Below, one piece after another: positions 25,923 through 35,090 of a DNA stretch of 64,000 nt. Positions within the stretch are counted from its first letter, which is position 1, and the number at the start of each line of letters is the position of its first letter. The stretch spans positions 1 to 64,000 of the forward strand of contig NZ_JARGND010000010.1 of NCBI RefSeq assembly GCF_029212645.1, in the 5' to 3' direction. The DNA is from Vannielia sp. (GTDB taxonomy: Bacteria; Pseudomonadota; Alphaproteobacteria; Rhodobacterales; Rhodobacteraceae). A model generated the notes under the pieces. That model saw only the letters and a list, made by a program, of their open reading frames with translations, did no database searches and was not told the origin of the DNA. Both the position numbers and the translations under genes were made by a program.

Positions 25923-27098
25923 ATGAAGAAGAAGCTGACTGAGATGGCCGTGTCCAAGATCGCACCAGAGGCGGGGCGGCGGCTTGAGGTGTTCGACACG
26001 CTGACGCCGGGGCTCGCCCTGCGCGTGACCGAGCGCGGCAAAAAGAGCTGGTCTGTCATGTATCGGGTCGCGGGCCGGGGGCGTGAGGGCAACAGGGGAC
26101 CGCTCCGCCGGATGACCCTCGGGGCCTATCCCCTGATCGACCTCAAGGCGGCGCGCGAGAGGGCGCGGGCCGCAATCGACCTTGCCGACCGGGGCGACGA
26201 TCCGGCGGACAAGCGCAAGGATGAGATGCGCCAGAAGGGCGAGCGGGTGTTCGAGGTGATCTGCGCCCGGTTCATCGAGCTTCACGCGAAGGCGCACACC
26301 GTCAAGTGGCGCGACACCGAGCGGCTTCTGGACACCTACGCGGTCCCGGCGTGGCGCGGCAAACCCATCGACCAGATTGACCGGGCGGCGGCGCACGAGC
26401 TGCTGGACGACATTGCGATGGAACACGGCACCGGCGCGGCGCGCGAGGTGCGGAAGCACATCACCAAGCTGTTCAACTGGTCGGTGGACCGGGGACTGCT
26501 GGCTGCGAGCCCGGTGGCCGGGATGCGCCGCCCCGAGCTGGGCTACACGCCGCGCGAGCGGGTGCTGTCGATGGACGAGCTGCGCGCCGTCTGGGCAGCG
26601 GCGGGAAAGATGGGATACCCGTTCGGGCCGATGGTGCGGCTGCTGATCCTGACCGCGCAGCGCCGGGCGGAGGTCGCCAACCTTGAGCGCGGATGGCTGC
26701 TGCCCGACCAGCAGGCATTCGAGGTCCCGGCCAGCCACTACAAGACCGACCGCCCGCAGGTGGTGCCGCTTTCAGCGCCCGCGTTGGCCATTGTCGAGGG
26801 TCTGCCCAAGTGGAACAGCGGGGACTTCATGCTGTCCACCACGGCGGGCAAGCGGCCCGTCTCCGGCTTCTCCAAGGCCAAGGCCCGGCTCGATAAGCTG
26901 TCCGAGGTGGAGGGCTGGACGCTGCACGACCTGCGCCGCTCCGCCGCAACGCACATGGCGCGCCTCGGGGTGGCGCAGGAACACATCGAGCGCGTCCTGG
27001 GCCATGCGATTGAAGGCGTGGCGGGGACCTACAACCGATACAGCTACCTGCCGGAGAAGCGGGCGGCGCTGGACGCATGGGGGCAGGAATGGGTGTGA
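25923..27098 (+). CDS. int: P4-type tyrosine integrase of element B
   Basis: This 391-residue protein has an N-terminal DUF4102 arm-binding domain (about 1-90, KLTEMAVSKI, GLALRVTERGKKSW) and a core-binding domain (95-190). The catalytic domain has Arg in LLILTAQRRAEVANLE, HDLRRSAATHMARLG and the LGHAIEGVAGTYNRY box with the nucleophile Tyr. The start at ATG 25923 follows CCGGAG. It is transcribed away from the left junction, 160 bp inside it. It should recombine a 13-bp core in the anticodon arm of tRNA-Thr. Codon use is strongly GC-rich, unlike element A. Confidence 0.95.
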   Translation: MKKKLTEMAVSKIAPEAGRRLEVFDTLTPGLALRVTERGKKSWSVMYRVAGRGREGNRGPLRRMTLGAYPLIDLKAARERARAAIDLADRGDDPADKRKDEMRQKGERVFEVICARFIELHAKAHTVKWRDTERLLDTYAVPAWRGKPIDQIDRAAAHELLDDIAMEHGTGAAREVRKHITKLFNWSVDRGLLAASPVAGMRRPELGYTPRERVLSMDELRAVWAAAGKMGYPFGPMVRLLILTAQRRAEVANLERGWLLPDQQAFEVPASHYKTDRPQVVPLSAPALAIVEGLPKWNSGDFMLSTTAGKRPVSGFSKAKARLDKLSEVEGWTLHDLRRSAATHMARLGVAQEHIERVLGHAIEGVAGTYNRYSYLPEKRAALDAWGQEWV

Positions 27099-27685
27099 AA
27101 CCGAGGCTGACCAAGGCAGACGTGGCGAAGGCCCGGCAAGCGTTCCATTCGGTCGCTGACATCCCGGAGTGGGAGCGGATCGCAGCCGCCACGTTCGGTG
27201 ACGATGCAATCGCGCCCGCGACTGCCGCTGGGGCAGCCGCTAAGATTGCGGCGATCTGGTCCAACATGACGCCTGCCGAGCGTGACGAATTCAACCGTGT
27301 CCTGTCAGCGCAGGTCGGAGAGATACCGGACACGCTGGCAATCGACGTTGGCGCGGCGGCGCAGATGATTGTCGAGAACGCGAGGGGGCGTGAGGGCAAC
27401 CCGCCGGATTTCCCCGGATTGCGAGAGGCGGTCCAGACCTTGATGCAGGCTTGGAAGAACCAAGGCGGGACGGTCCAGCCGGGCAGGCTCTACACCACGG
27501 ATGGCCGACAGCATCCGGGGGAACGGCCCATGCGCCCTACACCGACTGTGCGGTTTGTCGCCGCCGGTGTCTTGCGGGCAATCCCCGAACACTACCGCAT
27601 GATGAAGTGGCCGGACGCAAAGCGCCGTCTGTTGCATGATTGCTGGCGCCAAGTTGACCAGCTTCATCGAGCGCGGTCGCGCTAA
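27089..27685 (+). CDS. Uncharacterised protein overlapping int
   Basis: This is a roughly 198-residue soluble protein that I cannot assign. The N-terminal part (LTKADVAKARQAFHSVADIPEWERIAA) and middle are helical; the C-terminal third (VRFVAAGVLRAIPEHYRMM) is basic. It overlaps the integrase end by about 10 bases. The exact start is open: ATG 27077, ATG 27089, or GTG 27095, which has the best AGGA spacing. As a partner of the integrase operon it might act in excision, but nothing in the sequence shows this. Confidence 0.5.
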   Translation: MGVKPRLTKADVAKARQAFHSVADIPEWERIAAATFGDDAIAPATAAGAAAKIAAIWSNMTPAERDEFNRVLSAQVGEIPDTLAIDVGAAAQMIVENARGREGNPPDFPGLREAVQTLMQAWKNQGGTVQPGRLYTTDGRQHPGERPMRPTPTVRFVAAGVLRAIPEHYRMMKWPDAKRRLLHDCWRQVDQLHRARSR

Positions 27686-27780
27686 TGTCGAGCGTTTCCA
27701 CCCCCGATTGGCGCGACCGACCTATGGTCTAGGCCCCCGTAGTCTCTCCCCAGATGACGCCATATCCGGGGATAAAGACC

Positions 27781-27978
27781 ATGCCAGACGCAGACACACT
27801 GCTGACGATTGAGGAGGTTGCCGTGCGCACCCGCCTCTCCAAGCCCACCATCTACAAGCTGATCCGGCAGGGGGACTTTCCCCGCCAGCTCCGCCTCTGC
27901 GCCAACAAGGTTGCGTGGCTTGAGCGCGAGGTCAGCGCATGGGTCGCGGCCCGAGCTGAGGCGAGGACTGCGGTATGA
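27781..27978 (+). CDS. AlpA-like regulator / excisionase
   Basis: This 65-residue protein has a winged-helix MerR/AlpA pattern: LLTIEEVAVRTRLSKPTIYKLIRQGDFP, then LCANKVAWLEREVSAWV. AlpA proteins on P4-type elements control integrase expression or act as excisionases. The start is ATG 27781. Its stop overlaps the ATG of the primase-helicase gene, so the two are coupled. Together with the integrase type this places element B in the P4-like satellite style. Confidence 0.85.
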   Translation: MPDADTLLTIEEVAVRTRLSKPTIYKLIRQGDFPRQLRLCANKVAWLEREVSAWVAARAEARTAV

Positions 27979-30467
27979 GGGGAGATGAAGAAAACGCCCC
28001 CGGCGCGGGACAGCAGACCGGGGGCGAAGGGGAGCATGTCGAAGACAACCCTGACATCATCGGGGATAGTATAGCCCCGGATGGCACCGGAGCCGACCAT
28101 AAAGACTTGTTGCCTGACGCCGATGCGGCGGTGGGCTTCCTTGAGGCGTGGCGTCCCGGTGGGCCTTGGGTCCTGACCGCGATTGAGGTGGACCCGCCCA
28201 AGGGCAGGGACGGCGAGTCCAAGCAACCCCGCATCCCGACCGTGACCCTGACCACGGCTGACGAGGTGCGGCGCTGGGTCCTAGATCACAGCGGCGGGCG
28301 CTGGAACCTCTACTTCACCGTGAACGTGACGCGCAAGCCGGTCAGCAAGAAGCCGACCAAGGACGATTTGGCGTCAGCAACGGGCCTCCATGTGGACGTG
28401 GACCCGAGGCCGGGAGAGGACTTCGACAGCGAGCGCACCCGGGCGGAGAAGGTGCTGAGGGAATACAGCCCTGCGGCCACGGTCATCATCGACAGCGGGG
28501 GCGGGTTCCAAGGCTTCTGGCGGCTGGGCGGGGAGCTGGACCTGCCGGGCGAGCCCAGTGACGAGGCCCGCCACCTGCCCGTTGAAGAGCGGAACCTCAA
28601 GATTGAGACGGCCTTGCAGGGTGATAGCTGCCACAACATCGACCGCATTATGCGGCTGCCCGGGACCGTCAACTGGCCCGGGGAAAAGAAGCGTAAGAAG
28701 GGGCGCACGCCCGCGCTGGCGCGGGTGGTGTCGGCGGACTGGTCGCGGTCCTACACGCTGGAGGACTTCGAGCGGAGCCAGATGGTGGCGGCGGGCGCTG
28801 CCAGTGGCACTGCACGGGTCAGCCTGTCGCAGGACCTGCCCAAGGTGGAGGGGCTCGAAAGCCTGCCCGCCGCCGTCAGTGACCGGACCAAGATGCTGAT
28901 CACGAATGGCGACGACCCGGACGACCCGACCAAGTATCCGAGCCGGTCTGAGGTCCTGTTCGCCGTGCTGTGTGAACTGGTCAGGGCGGAGGTGCCCGAC
29001 GATGTGATTGCTGCGGTGATCCTTGACCCGGACCACGGCATAAGCGCCCACGTGCTCGAACAGCCCAACCCGCGCCGATACGCCCAGAGGCAGATCCAGC
29101 GCGCGCACGACCATGCGATTGACCCCGCGCTGCGCGAGCTGAACGACCAGTTCACGGTTCTTGAGAACGAGGGCGGCAAGTGCCGCATCCTTGAGTTTGT
29201 CGAGATGCCGACTGGCGTGAAGGGCAAGACCCGATCCGTGGTGACGCTCCAGAGCTTCGAGGACTTCCGCAACCGCTTCCTGAACCGCAGCGTGGTGGTC
29301 GGACGGGACAAGGACGGCAACGATGTGAAGATGGCCCTCGGCAAGTGGTGGTTACAGAATGCGGCCCGGCGGCAGTTCCACTCTCTGACGTTCCGGCCCC
29401 GCGATGGCGAGGAGGTCGGCACCGGCGCAACCCGCCAGTTGAACCTCTGGCAGGGCTTCACCGTCCGGCCCGCGCCGGGCGACTGGTCCCTGATGCGCGC
29501 CCACATCCGCGATGTGCTGGCCAGCGGTGACGAGGCGTCCGACAGCTACATCATCCGGTGGATGGCGTGGACCCTACAGAACCCGGATGAACCGGCGGAG
29601 GTCGCGCTGACCTTCCGGGGCGAGCCCGGGACCGGCAAGGGCGTGTTCGGCAGGACGATGGCGCAGCTCTTTGGGCAGCACGGCCTGCACACCGGCGGCA
29701 GTGAGATGATCACGGGCCGCTTCAACAAGCACTTCCGCGACTGCTGCCTGCTGTTCGCTGACGAGGTGGTTTGGGACGGTGACAGGAAGGCGGAGGCCAA
29801 GGTCAAGACCTTCCTGACCGAACCAACGCTTATGATTGAGGGCAAGGGCGTGGACGCGGTGACGTGGCCGAATATGCTGCACGTCATCATTTCGAGCAAC
29901 AGCGAGTGGGTTGTCCCTGCCGGTCCATTCGAGCGCCGCTATGCCGTGTTTGACGTGTCGGCCACCCAGCGCCAGAGGCGAGACTACTTTGCGCCGCTCT
30001 TTGCCGAGCTTGAATCCGGCGGGCTGGCGGCGATGCTGCATGACCTGCTGGAGATGGACCTAGGGCGCTGGCACCCGCGCGAGGACGTGCCGAAGACTGA
30101 CGCGCTGAACGACCAGAAGTCGCGCGGCCTTGATCCCGTCCACGCGGCGGCGCTCGACATGTTGCGCGAGGGGGCGCTGCCGTCCGACATATCCGCCGAC
30201 GCGCGAGGAACCGACGCCCGACCCTTTGTCGCCACCGGTGAGCTGGCAGCATTCGTTCAGCGCCAGACCCGGGCCGTGATAACCTCCGTCGAGGTGTCGA
30301 AGGTGCTGGACAAGATCGGCGCGGAGAAGAACCGCAAGCGTCGCCCCTCGGGCTACGTCCTGCCGCTGTTGAGCGATGCGCGCGCGACATGGGATGCGCA
30401 GCCGGACCTGCCTGCCCAGATTTGGGATGATGCTGCTGACTGGGCTGGGGGAGGTGAGCCGTGGTGA
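27975..30467 (+). CDS. Replication primase-helicase (SF3)
   Basis: This 830-residue protein has an N-terminal region (about 45-290) that resembles a RepB/primase fold, with DVDPRPGEDF and VIIDSGGGFQGFW holding likely metal and nucleotide ligands. The C-terminal D5/DUF5906-type superfamily 3 helicase has Walker A GEPGTGKG near 548, Walker B LLFADE near 592 and the sensor SSN near 636. It should start and drive replication of the excised element. The cluster of short repeats directly downstream is a plausible origin for it. Length and layout are normal for satellite primases. Confidence 0.85.
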   Translation: MRGDEENAPGAGQQTGGEGEHVEDNPDIIGDSIAPDGTGADHKDLLPDADAAVGFLEAWRPGGPWVLTAIEVDPPKGRDGESKQPRIPTVTLTTADEVRRWVLDHSGGRWNLYFTVNVTRKPVSKKPTKDDLASATGLHVDVDPRPGEDFDSERTRAEKVLREYSPAATVIIDSGGGFQGFWRLGGELDLPGEPSDEARHLPVEERNLKIETALQGDSCHNIDRIMRLPGTVNWPGEKKRKKGRTPALARVVSADWSRSYTLEDFERSQMVAAGAASGTARVSLSQDLPKVEGLESLPAAVSDRTKMLITNGDDPDDPTKYPSRSEVLFAVLCELVRAEVPDDVIAAVILDPDHGISAHVLEQPNPRRYAQRQIQRAHDHAIDPALRELNDQFTVLENEGGKCRILEFVEMPTGVKGKTRSVVTLQSFEDFRNRFLNRSVVVGRDKDGNDVKMALGKWWLQNAARRQFHSLTFRPRDGEEVGTGATRQLNLWQGFTVRPAPGDWSLMRAHIRDVLASGDEASDSYIIRWMAWTLQNPDEPAEVALTFRGEPGTGKGVFGRTMAQLFGQHGLHTGGSEMITGRFNKHFRDCCLLFADEVVWDGDRKAEAKVKTFLTEPTLMIEGKGVDAVTWPNMLHVIISSNSEWVVPAGPFERRYAVFDVSATQRQRRDYFAPLFAELESGGLAAMLHDLLEMDLGRWHPREDVPKTDALNDQKSRGLDPVHAAALDMLREGALPSDISADARGTDARPFVATGELAAFVQRQTRAVITSVEVSKVLDKIGAEKNRKRRPSGYVLPLLSDARATWDAQPDLPAQIWDDAADWAGGGEPW

Positions 30468-30497
30468 ACGGGCCTGATTGCCGAGTTCGTGCCGCTG

Positions 30498-30750
30498 ATT
30501 ACCGGGTCGGGGCTGTATCCGGTGAGCCCGGTAATGCCTTTCTGTTCGAGAACAAGCCATTAACCGGGTTAGCCGGGTTAGCCGTCCCATTTCCGTTCCC
30601 CCAGCTCGCGGGGCCTCTATGCCCAGAGGGCGAGACAATCCGGCGGTTCTGTTTCCGAACTTTATTCCCGGTTAACTCGGTTAACCCGGTTAAGTATAAG
30701 AGAGATAAGGGAAAAGTGATTACCGGGTTTAACCGGGTTTACCGGGTTCG
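30498..30750. repeat. Iteron-like repeat cluster, candidate replication origin
   Basis: About ten copies of a TTA(A/G)CCGGGTT-type repeat occur. Direct copies start near 30498, 30560, 30569, 30719, 30730 and 30740, and inverted ones lie near 30527, 30666, 30675 and 30683. Adjacent copies are spaced about 10 bp, one helical turn. The AT-richer spacer 30688-30720 (taagtataagagagataagg) could be the melting site. It follows directly after the primase-helicase gene. A 141-codon open frame crossing it has protein content dictated by the repeats and is not called. Confidence 0.65.
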
Positions 30751-31045
30751 TGCCTCGCTGGCCCCTCTGGGCAGTTTGCGTGTGGCATGGGCCGTCGTGG
30801 CCGAAACACCGAAACCCGCGTTGTGCGCCCCTCTTAAAAGGCTGCTCCTGATCCTGCGCCCCGCCGAGTTGGTCTTGGTGCTGTGATCCGCGATCCGCCG
30901 CGCCGATCCCCTTAGCCTGATCTTGCTGGGCAATGGCCACCCCGCAAGGGTCGCGCGATCTGGCCCCCTGAAAGCCCATATTCGCAGGCGTCTATCCCCG
31001 CCTAGAAAGCCACCCCCGGACCGACCGGCAGGGGGTGGCCTGCGC
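30751..31045. other. Region without gene; terminator at its right end
   Basis: No supported gene is seen. TGCCCAGAGGG near 30620 recurs inverted near 30762-30772, flanking the right part of the iterons. At 31009-31039 a 9-bp perfect stem (GCCACCCCC / GGGGGTGGC), read on the minus strand, is followed by TTTCT. It is the likely terminator of the minus-strand gene 31046-31447. Confidence 0.55.
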
Positions 31046-31447
31046 TTATCGCAGTTCCGCGATTGACCGCTGGGTGCCATCTGTTCCGAGAAACTTCCAG
31101 TTCCCATTCCAGACGTTTTCGTTGCCATCCACTATCGACTGGTTGAGCTGGTTGAGCGTCGGAAAGCGTTCTCCGGTATCCGGTCTGATCCACTGGCCGC
31201 CTTCGACCACGCCGGTGTAATGTTTGCGCTTGTAGTTGCGGAAAACCTCGAAGCCTTCTGCGAAATGGACGCCGCTTCGCCTATCCGTGAGGCCGTTGCC
31301 CTTCGGTGTGTCTTTGTTCTGCATCGGTGCGGGTTCGCCGCATTTGAGCAATCGGTTGAGGATGGCGTCCTCCGTGTCTTCCCCCGCCTGCCGCTGTGCC
31401 CAGATTGCCGCGAAAACCGCCGTCGATACTGAGATGGTCCTATTCAT
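31046..31447 (-). CDS. Small protein with RAMA-like C-terminal domain
   Basis: This is a 133-residue protein. The first ~35 residues (ISVSTAVFAAIWAQRQAGEDTEDAILNRLL) look like a short ribbon/helix DNA-binding start, as in SeqA-like N-termini. The C-terminal half (FRNYKRKHYTGVV, GGQWIRPDTGERFPTLNQLN, NGNWKFLG) fits the RAMA domain found with restriction and modification enzymes. It may sense DNA or act in regulation of the resolvase, which is divergent from it by 69 bp. The assignment is by pattern and moderately sure. Confidence 0.55.
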   Translation of the reverse strand: MNRTISVSTAVFAAIWAQRQAGEDTEDAILNRLLKCGEPAPMQNKDTPKGNGLTDRRSGVHFAEGFEVFRNYKRKHYTGVVEGGQWIRPDTGERFPTLNQLNQSIVDGNENVWNGNWKFLGTDGTQRSIAELR

Positions 31448-31516
31448 AGCTTTCTCCGATTCTGCTTACCGTCTATAAATAGCTAATAGTGCTAATTACT
31501 GCAAGAGGAGATTTTG

Positions 31517-32113
31517 ATGAGGAAGGCTGCGATCTATGCCCGGGTATCGACCGGCGAACAGACGCCCGAAAACCAGCTTATCCGCCTGCGAGAGGTGGCG
31601 GAGCGCGCGGGGTGGGCCATAGTCTGCGAATATGTCGAGACGGCATCCGGGGCCAGCCGCGCGCGGCCCGGACTGGACACGATGGTGAAGGACGCCGCGC
31701 GCCGCCGGTTCGACGTGGTGATGGCTTGGGATGTATCGCGCCTCGGGCGATCCCTGCGCGATCTGGTGGACCTATTCGAGACGCTGCGCAGCGTCGGCTG
31801 CGACCTCTTTCTGGAACAGCAGGCGCTCGACACCTCGACACCGGCGGGCCGCGCGCTCCTGCAAATGTCGGGCGTGTTCGCTGAGTTTGAGCGGGCGATG
31901 ATCGTGGAGCGCACGAAAGCCGGGATGGCCCGCGCCCGGGCGCGCGGCAAGCAGATCGGTCGCGCCCCGGCCTCTGACGCGCTGATCGACGCGATCCGCG
32001 CCCTGCGCGCGGACGGAATGGGGATGGACCGGATCGCGCGCAACCTGAAATGCGGCAAGGGCCTGAGCCAGAGGGTTTGCCAAGAGTTTGACAAGGAGAC
32101 GGCAGATGGATGA
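31517..32113 (+). CDS. Small serine recombinase (resolvase/invertase type)
   Basis: This 198-residue protein has the resolvase catalytic domain: nucleophile Ser in AAIYARVSTGEQTPENQ, then VMAWDVSRLGRSL and FAEFERAMIVERTKAGM. A short C-terminal HTH (ALRADGMGMDRIARNLKCG) follows. The ATG at 31517 has GAGGAG 7-12 bases before it. It might resolve multimers of the element or invert DNA; no obvious paired crossover sites were seen. It overlaps the next gene by 8 bases. Confidence 0.9.
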   Translation: MRKAAIYARVSTGEQTPENQLIRLREVAERAGWAIVCEYVETASGASRARPGLDTMVKDAARRRFDVVMAWDVSRLGRSLRDLVDLFETLRSVGCDLFLEQQALDTSTPAGRALLQMSGVFAEFERAMIVERTKAGMARARARGKQIGRAPASDALIDAIRALRADGMGMDRIARNLKCGKGLSQRVCQEFDKETADG

Positions 32114-32645
32114 AGACAGTTTTGACGCGGTGGCGCGCCGCGTGTCGGACGGCACCCCCGGCGGTCCGGCCTATCGCGTCGGCAAGCGTGGATTGGAGAT
32201 CGTGGAAGAGCTTGCCGCGCGCGGCGTTGCCGAGGCGACGATGGCCAAGGCCCTGCGGATGGGCAAGGATGCCTTTCGCGCTGCGAAGCGGCGCGATCCT
32301 GCGGTGCAGGAGGCAATCGACCGGGGCCGCGCGACCGAACACGACAAGCTCGTGGGTGTCCTGCATGATCTGGCGATGGCGGGCCAGTATGTCCCGGCGA
32401 TGTTCCTCTTGAAGGCCCGCCACGGATACCGCGAGGGCGAGCAGGCCGGAGCGAATGTGAACGTGAACATCGACACCGGCGGCGTTCTGGTGGTGCCGAA
32501 CAAGATGACGATGGAGGAGTTCCTTGAGGCCCAGCGGCAGGCGGGCTTGTATGACAGCCCAGTCCGGCCCGACACCGTGGAGCGCATCCCCGGACAGCGC
32601 ACCATCGAGGCGGTGCTGGACCCTGAGACCAAACGGGGTGACTGA
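32106..32645 (+). CDS. Small-terminase-like DNA-binding protein
   Basis: This is a 179-residue protein. An N-terminal HTH (about 25-65: EIVEELAARGVAEATMAKALRMGKDAFRAAKRRDPAVQ) is followed by a helical segment (MAGQYVPAMFLLKARHGYREG) as in small terminase subunits, then a variable tail. AAGGAG lies 8 bases before ATG 32106. In a satellite lacking capsid genes, a small terminase could redirect a helper phage's packaging to its own DNA. This is inferred from similar elements. A plain regulator is the alternative. Confidence 0.6.
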   Translation: MDEDSFDAVARRVSDGTPGGPAYRVGKRGLEIVEELAARGVAEATMAKALRMGKDAFRAAKRRDPAVQEAIDRGRATEHDKLVGVLHDLAMAGQYVPAMFLLKARHGYREGEQAGANVNVNIDTGGVLVVPNKMTMEEFLEAQRQAGLYDSPVRPDTVERIPGQRTIEAVLDPETKRGD

Positions 32646-32658
32646 CTATCGGGAAAAG

Positions 32659-33768
32659 CTAGTCGGGTTGCGAAGACGGGGTCGCAACAATACCTTCTAA
32701 CGCTTCTATGATAGCCTGATCCCGCGCCTGTTGCTGCCGGAGCAATTGCTCGATTGTTGCTAGTAGGGCAGCATTGGTTTCGCCGGTTGCCTGAACCGCA
32801 TCCGCAACGGCGGCGGAAACGCTCTCTATTGCGGCTTGAGAAGTGCCTAAGTCGTTTCCCAATGCCGTTTGCAGTTCGTCTATCTCGCCTCGGATACTTT
32901 CGAGAGCCGCGTCCATGACCGCAGAATCCTGCGGAACTCGCCAATACTCAGTATAGGCGATTTGCGCGACCGAGAAGACAACTGCGAAGATGCCGACGAG
33001 GATAGCCTTATTGGCGGCCTTGCTGTTCTTCTCTGCTTCTGTCGAGAAATTATCGAGGAACTCTGCCGCCGCAACTTGTAGACCATTCATGATCCTAAGC
33101 GCGTTCTCCCCGAAGCCAACGAGATTTTCGAGCCGATCTGTCATGTCGCCCAAACGCTCGTTCGTCTCGTGAGCCGGGTGCGGCGGGAAATCCATTGGCT
33201 CAAATGTCGCGGGTGAGGGGGCCCATATACTTGGTTTCGGGCCATAGATGCTCTCAAGGCCCTCGCTCTGTTTGAGAAGGTCTTCGCTGACGCTCCTAAT
33301 GCCAAGATTCTTGCTGCCGAGAAGACCGCCAAGTGAGCCTTTTAGGCCTGCGAACATGTCGGCCATCTTCGCGCTTTGCTTCTTGTTCTCCGCCTCTAGC
33401 ACCTTGAGCAAGAAATCCGAATCTGACTGATCTTCGCTTCTTTCGATCTCAGTTTCCTGCTCGAACGACTTGTCATTCGCGAGAAACTCGTGCGCGAATC
33501 TATTTACGTCTTCGTCGGTGAACGCGGCAAGTTCGCCTTCTGTCGGTTCGCTCGACTTTTCGCCGTCTCCTTGATCCTGATCTTCGACGTGGCTCTTGAG
33601 CATTATTCCCATAAGCGCTCGGATTGCGTCTATTGAGTTCGGCTGATCGCTCTCAAGGTGCTTCTCGATGGCTACGGCAGCGTTGACAGAATAGAAATAT
33701 ACGTCCCAATCTCCGTTATCCTCTGAACGGAAAACCCACTGGGGTTTTATGAGTTCTGACAAGTCCAT
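32659..33768 (-). CDS. Membrane protein with coiled coil, element B cargo
   Basis: This 369-residue protein starts at base 33768; a longer in-frame extension to 35487 runs antisense through other genes and is not used. Residues 1-150 are acidic and helical. About 200-260 is a linker with predicted coiled coil (MTDRLENLVGFGENALRIMN). One membrane segment (AILVGIFAVVFSVAQIAY) lies near 275-295, and the C-terminal 70 residues are heptad-like. The base composition is more AT-rich than the element core, which points to inserted cargo. No family is recognised. Membrane/coiled-coil cargo in satellites is often antiviral, but that is speculation here. Confidence 0.6.
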   Translation of the reverse strand: MDLSELIKPQWVFRSEDNGDWDVYFYSVNAAVAIEKHLESDQPNSIDAIRALMGIMLKSHVEDQDQGDGEKSSEPTEGELAAFTDEDVNRFAHEFLANDKSFEQETEIERSEDQSDSDFLLKVLEAENKKQSAKMADMFAGLKGSLGGLLGSKNLGIRSVSEDLLKQSEGLESIYGPKPSIWAPSPATFEPMDFPPHPAHETNERLGDMTDRLENLVGFGENALRIMNGLQVAAAEFLDNFSTEAEKNSKAANKAILVGIFAVVFSVAQIAYTEYWRVPQDSAVMDAALESIRGEIDELQTALGNDLGTSQAAIESVSAAVADAVQATGETNAALLATIEQLLRQQQARDQAIIEALEGIVATPSSQPD

Positions 33769-33960
33769 TCGTAAACTTCGCCTTTTGGGTTGCTTATGTC
33801 TGCCGCCTCTCTCTAGTTTACCCAGTCTTCCGAGATTGAACAGCAACGAATACCGCTCTGCCGCCCCAAGCGCTCGCGCTATAGTTGCGCATCCGGGGCG
33901 ATGGCGACCCTGACAGCGCAGTGGCAGCGCGTCGGCCCCCAAACCTGAGAGGACCGACCG

Positions 33961-34713
33961 ATGACCGCAACGCTTTCCCCCGACGACACGCCCCCGACCT
34001 TGCCCGGCGCCGGGACGCTCTATGGCCTGCCCGAACTGGCCGAGGCAGTCGCCACCGCGATCCAGATGGAAGAGAAGCACCGCGCGATGATCGAACGGCT
34101 TGAGGCCGCGATCTTGAAGCAGGCGCAGGATGCCGCCAACAGTGCGCGCCGCGCGGGTTTTGGCAAGCTCGACGCCCAGAACGCCGAAACCAAGATGGCC
34201 GCGAAGGCCCGCAATGACGTGCGCGCCGCGTCTGACGATGACCGCTGGGCGATCCTGCGCCAGCTCGACGCGCTGGCCTCGGGTCTGTCCGCCTCGGATG
34301 TTCTCTGGGCTTCGCCGGTGGTCGCTCTGGCCCGCGCCGGGATGGGCAGCGACAAGCGCACGAACCATATGGCGCAGCTTTCGGGCGCTGGCCCGGCGGA
34401 GTTGCGCACGGCGGCTGCGCTGGCCGCCGCCACGCTGGACAGGGTTCTGGGCGCCAGTGTAGCGGCCCTGCTGGACCGGATGCACGCAAAGCAGCGGATC
34501 GTGTCGCCGCAGGAACTGGCCGAACGCTTGATCGGTGACGATGTGCGGCAGGCCCGCGCGGCCATCGCGGCGGTGAAACAGGCGCACCAGCGCGCCCTGA
34601 ACGCTGACCGCGAGTTTGCGTCTGGCCGCCGCAACGCCACCGCCCGGATCGCATCGGCGCTGGCCGACCGGGACGCGGCGAAGAACGCAGGCGCGGCTGT
34701 GGAGTTGGGGTGA
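33961..34713 (+). CDS. Uncharacterised alanine-rich helical protein
   Basis: This is a 250-residue, Ala-rich, almost entirely helical protein without membrane segments or known motifs. GAGAGGA lies 7-13 bases before the ATG. Its stop overlaps the start of the following gene by one base, so the two form a pair. Phage-element helical proteins of this type can be scaffolding-like or regulatory, but I cannot assign it. Confidence 0.5.
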   Translation: MTATLSPDDTPPTLPGAGTLYGLPELAEAVATAIQMEEKHRAMIERLEAAILKQAQDAANSARRAGFGKLDAQNAETKMAAKARNDVRAASDDDRWAILRQLDALASGLSASDVLWASPVVALARAGMGSDKRTNHMAQLSGAGPAELRTAAALAAATLDRVLGASVAALLDRMHAKQRIVSPQELAERLIGDDVRQARAAIAAVKQAHQRALNADREFASGRRNATARIASALADRDAAKNAGAAVELG

Positions 34714-35090
34714 TGGATTTGGTCTGGTCGCGGCGGATCGCAGAAGCATACCCGACCCTTTTCCCGTGCCGCCTTCGTCAGGCCCATATGGCGCTTGTCG
34801 CCTGGGCCGAGGAGGCCAGCCCTGACGGCTGGCCCACACCCTCGGATGTGGAACGGTTCTCGCGGCTCTACGGTGTGCCGCGCGGCCCACTCGGGGCCTT
34901 GGTTGGAATGTTGTCGCGCCAGCCGGTGGCGGACCGGCGCGCGGTCTGGGTCGATGCTGTCCGTGAACCAGACAAGGCCACGCCGCACCTGATCCGCCAG
35001 CACGACCACAAGGTGGTCCGGGCCTTCGGATGGTTCTGCGCCACGACCGATCTGGGCTGGCTTCGCCTGCGCTCCCCGGTCCTGCACTGA
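34713..35090 (+). CDS. Uncharacterised protein, coupled to upstream gene
   Basis: This is a 125-residue protein with several Trp residues (LVWSRRIAEAYPTLFP, ALVAWAEEASPDGWPT, FGWFCATTDLGWLRL). It may be a small helical/HTH-like domain (PSDVERFSRLYGVPRGPLGALVGML). It is translated immediately after the helical protein gene. The function is unknown. Confidence 0.5.
   Translation: MDLVWSRRIAEAYPTLFPCRLRQAHMALVAWAEEASPDGWPTPSDVERFSRLYGVPRGPLGALVGMLSRQPVADRRAVWVDAVREPDKATPHLIRQHDHKVVRAFGWFCATTDLGWLRLRSPVLH

Noticed and set aside
30461-30886. A 141-codon open frame over the iterons
   Set aside because: Its sequence is set by the repeats and has no ribosome site or recognisable fold.
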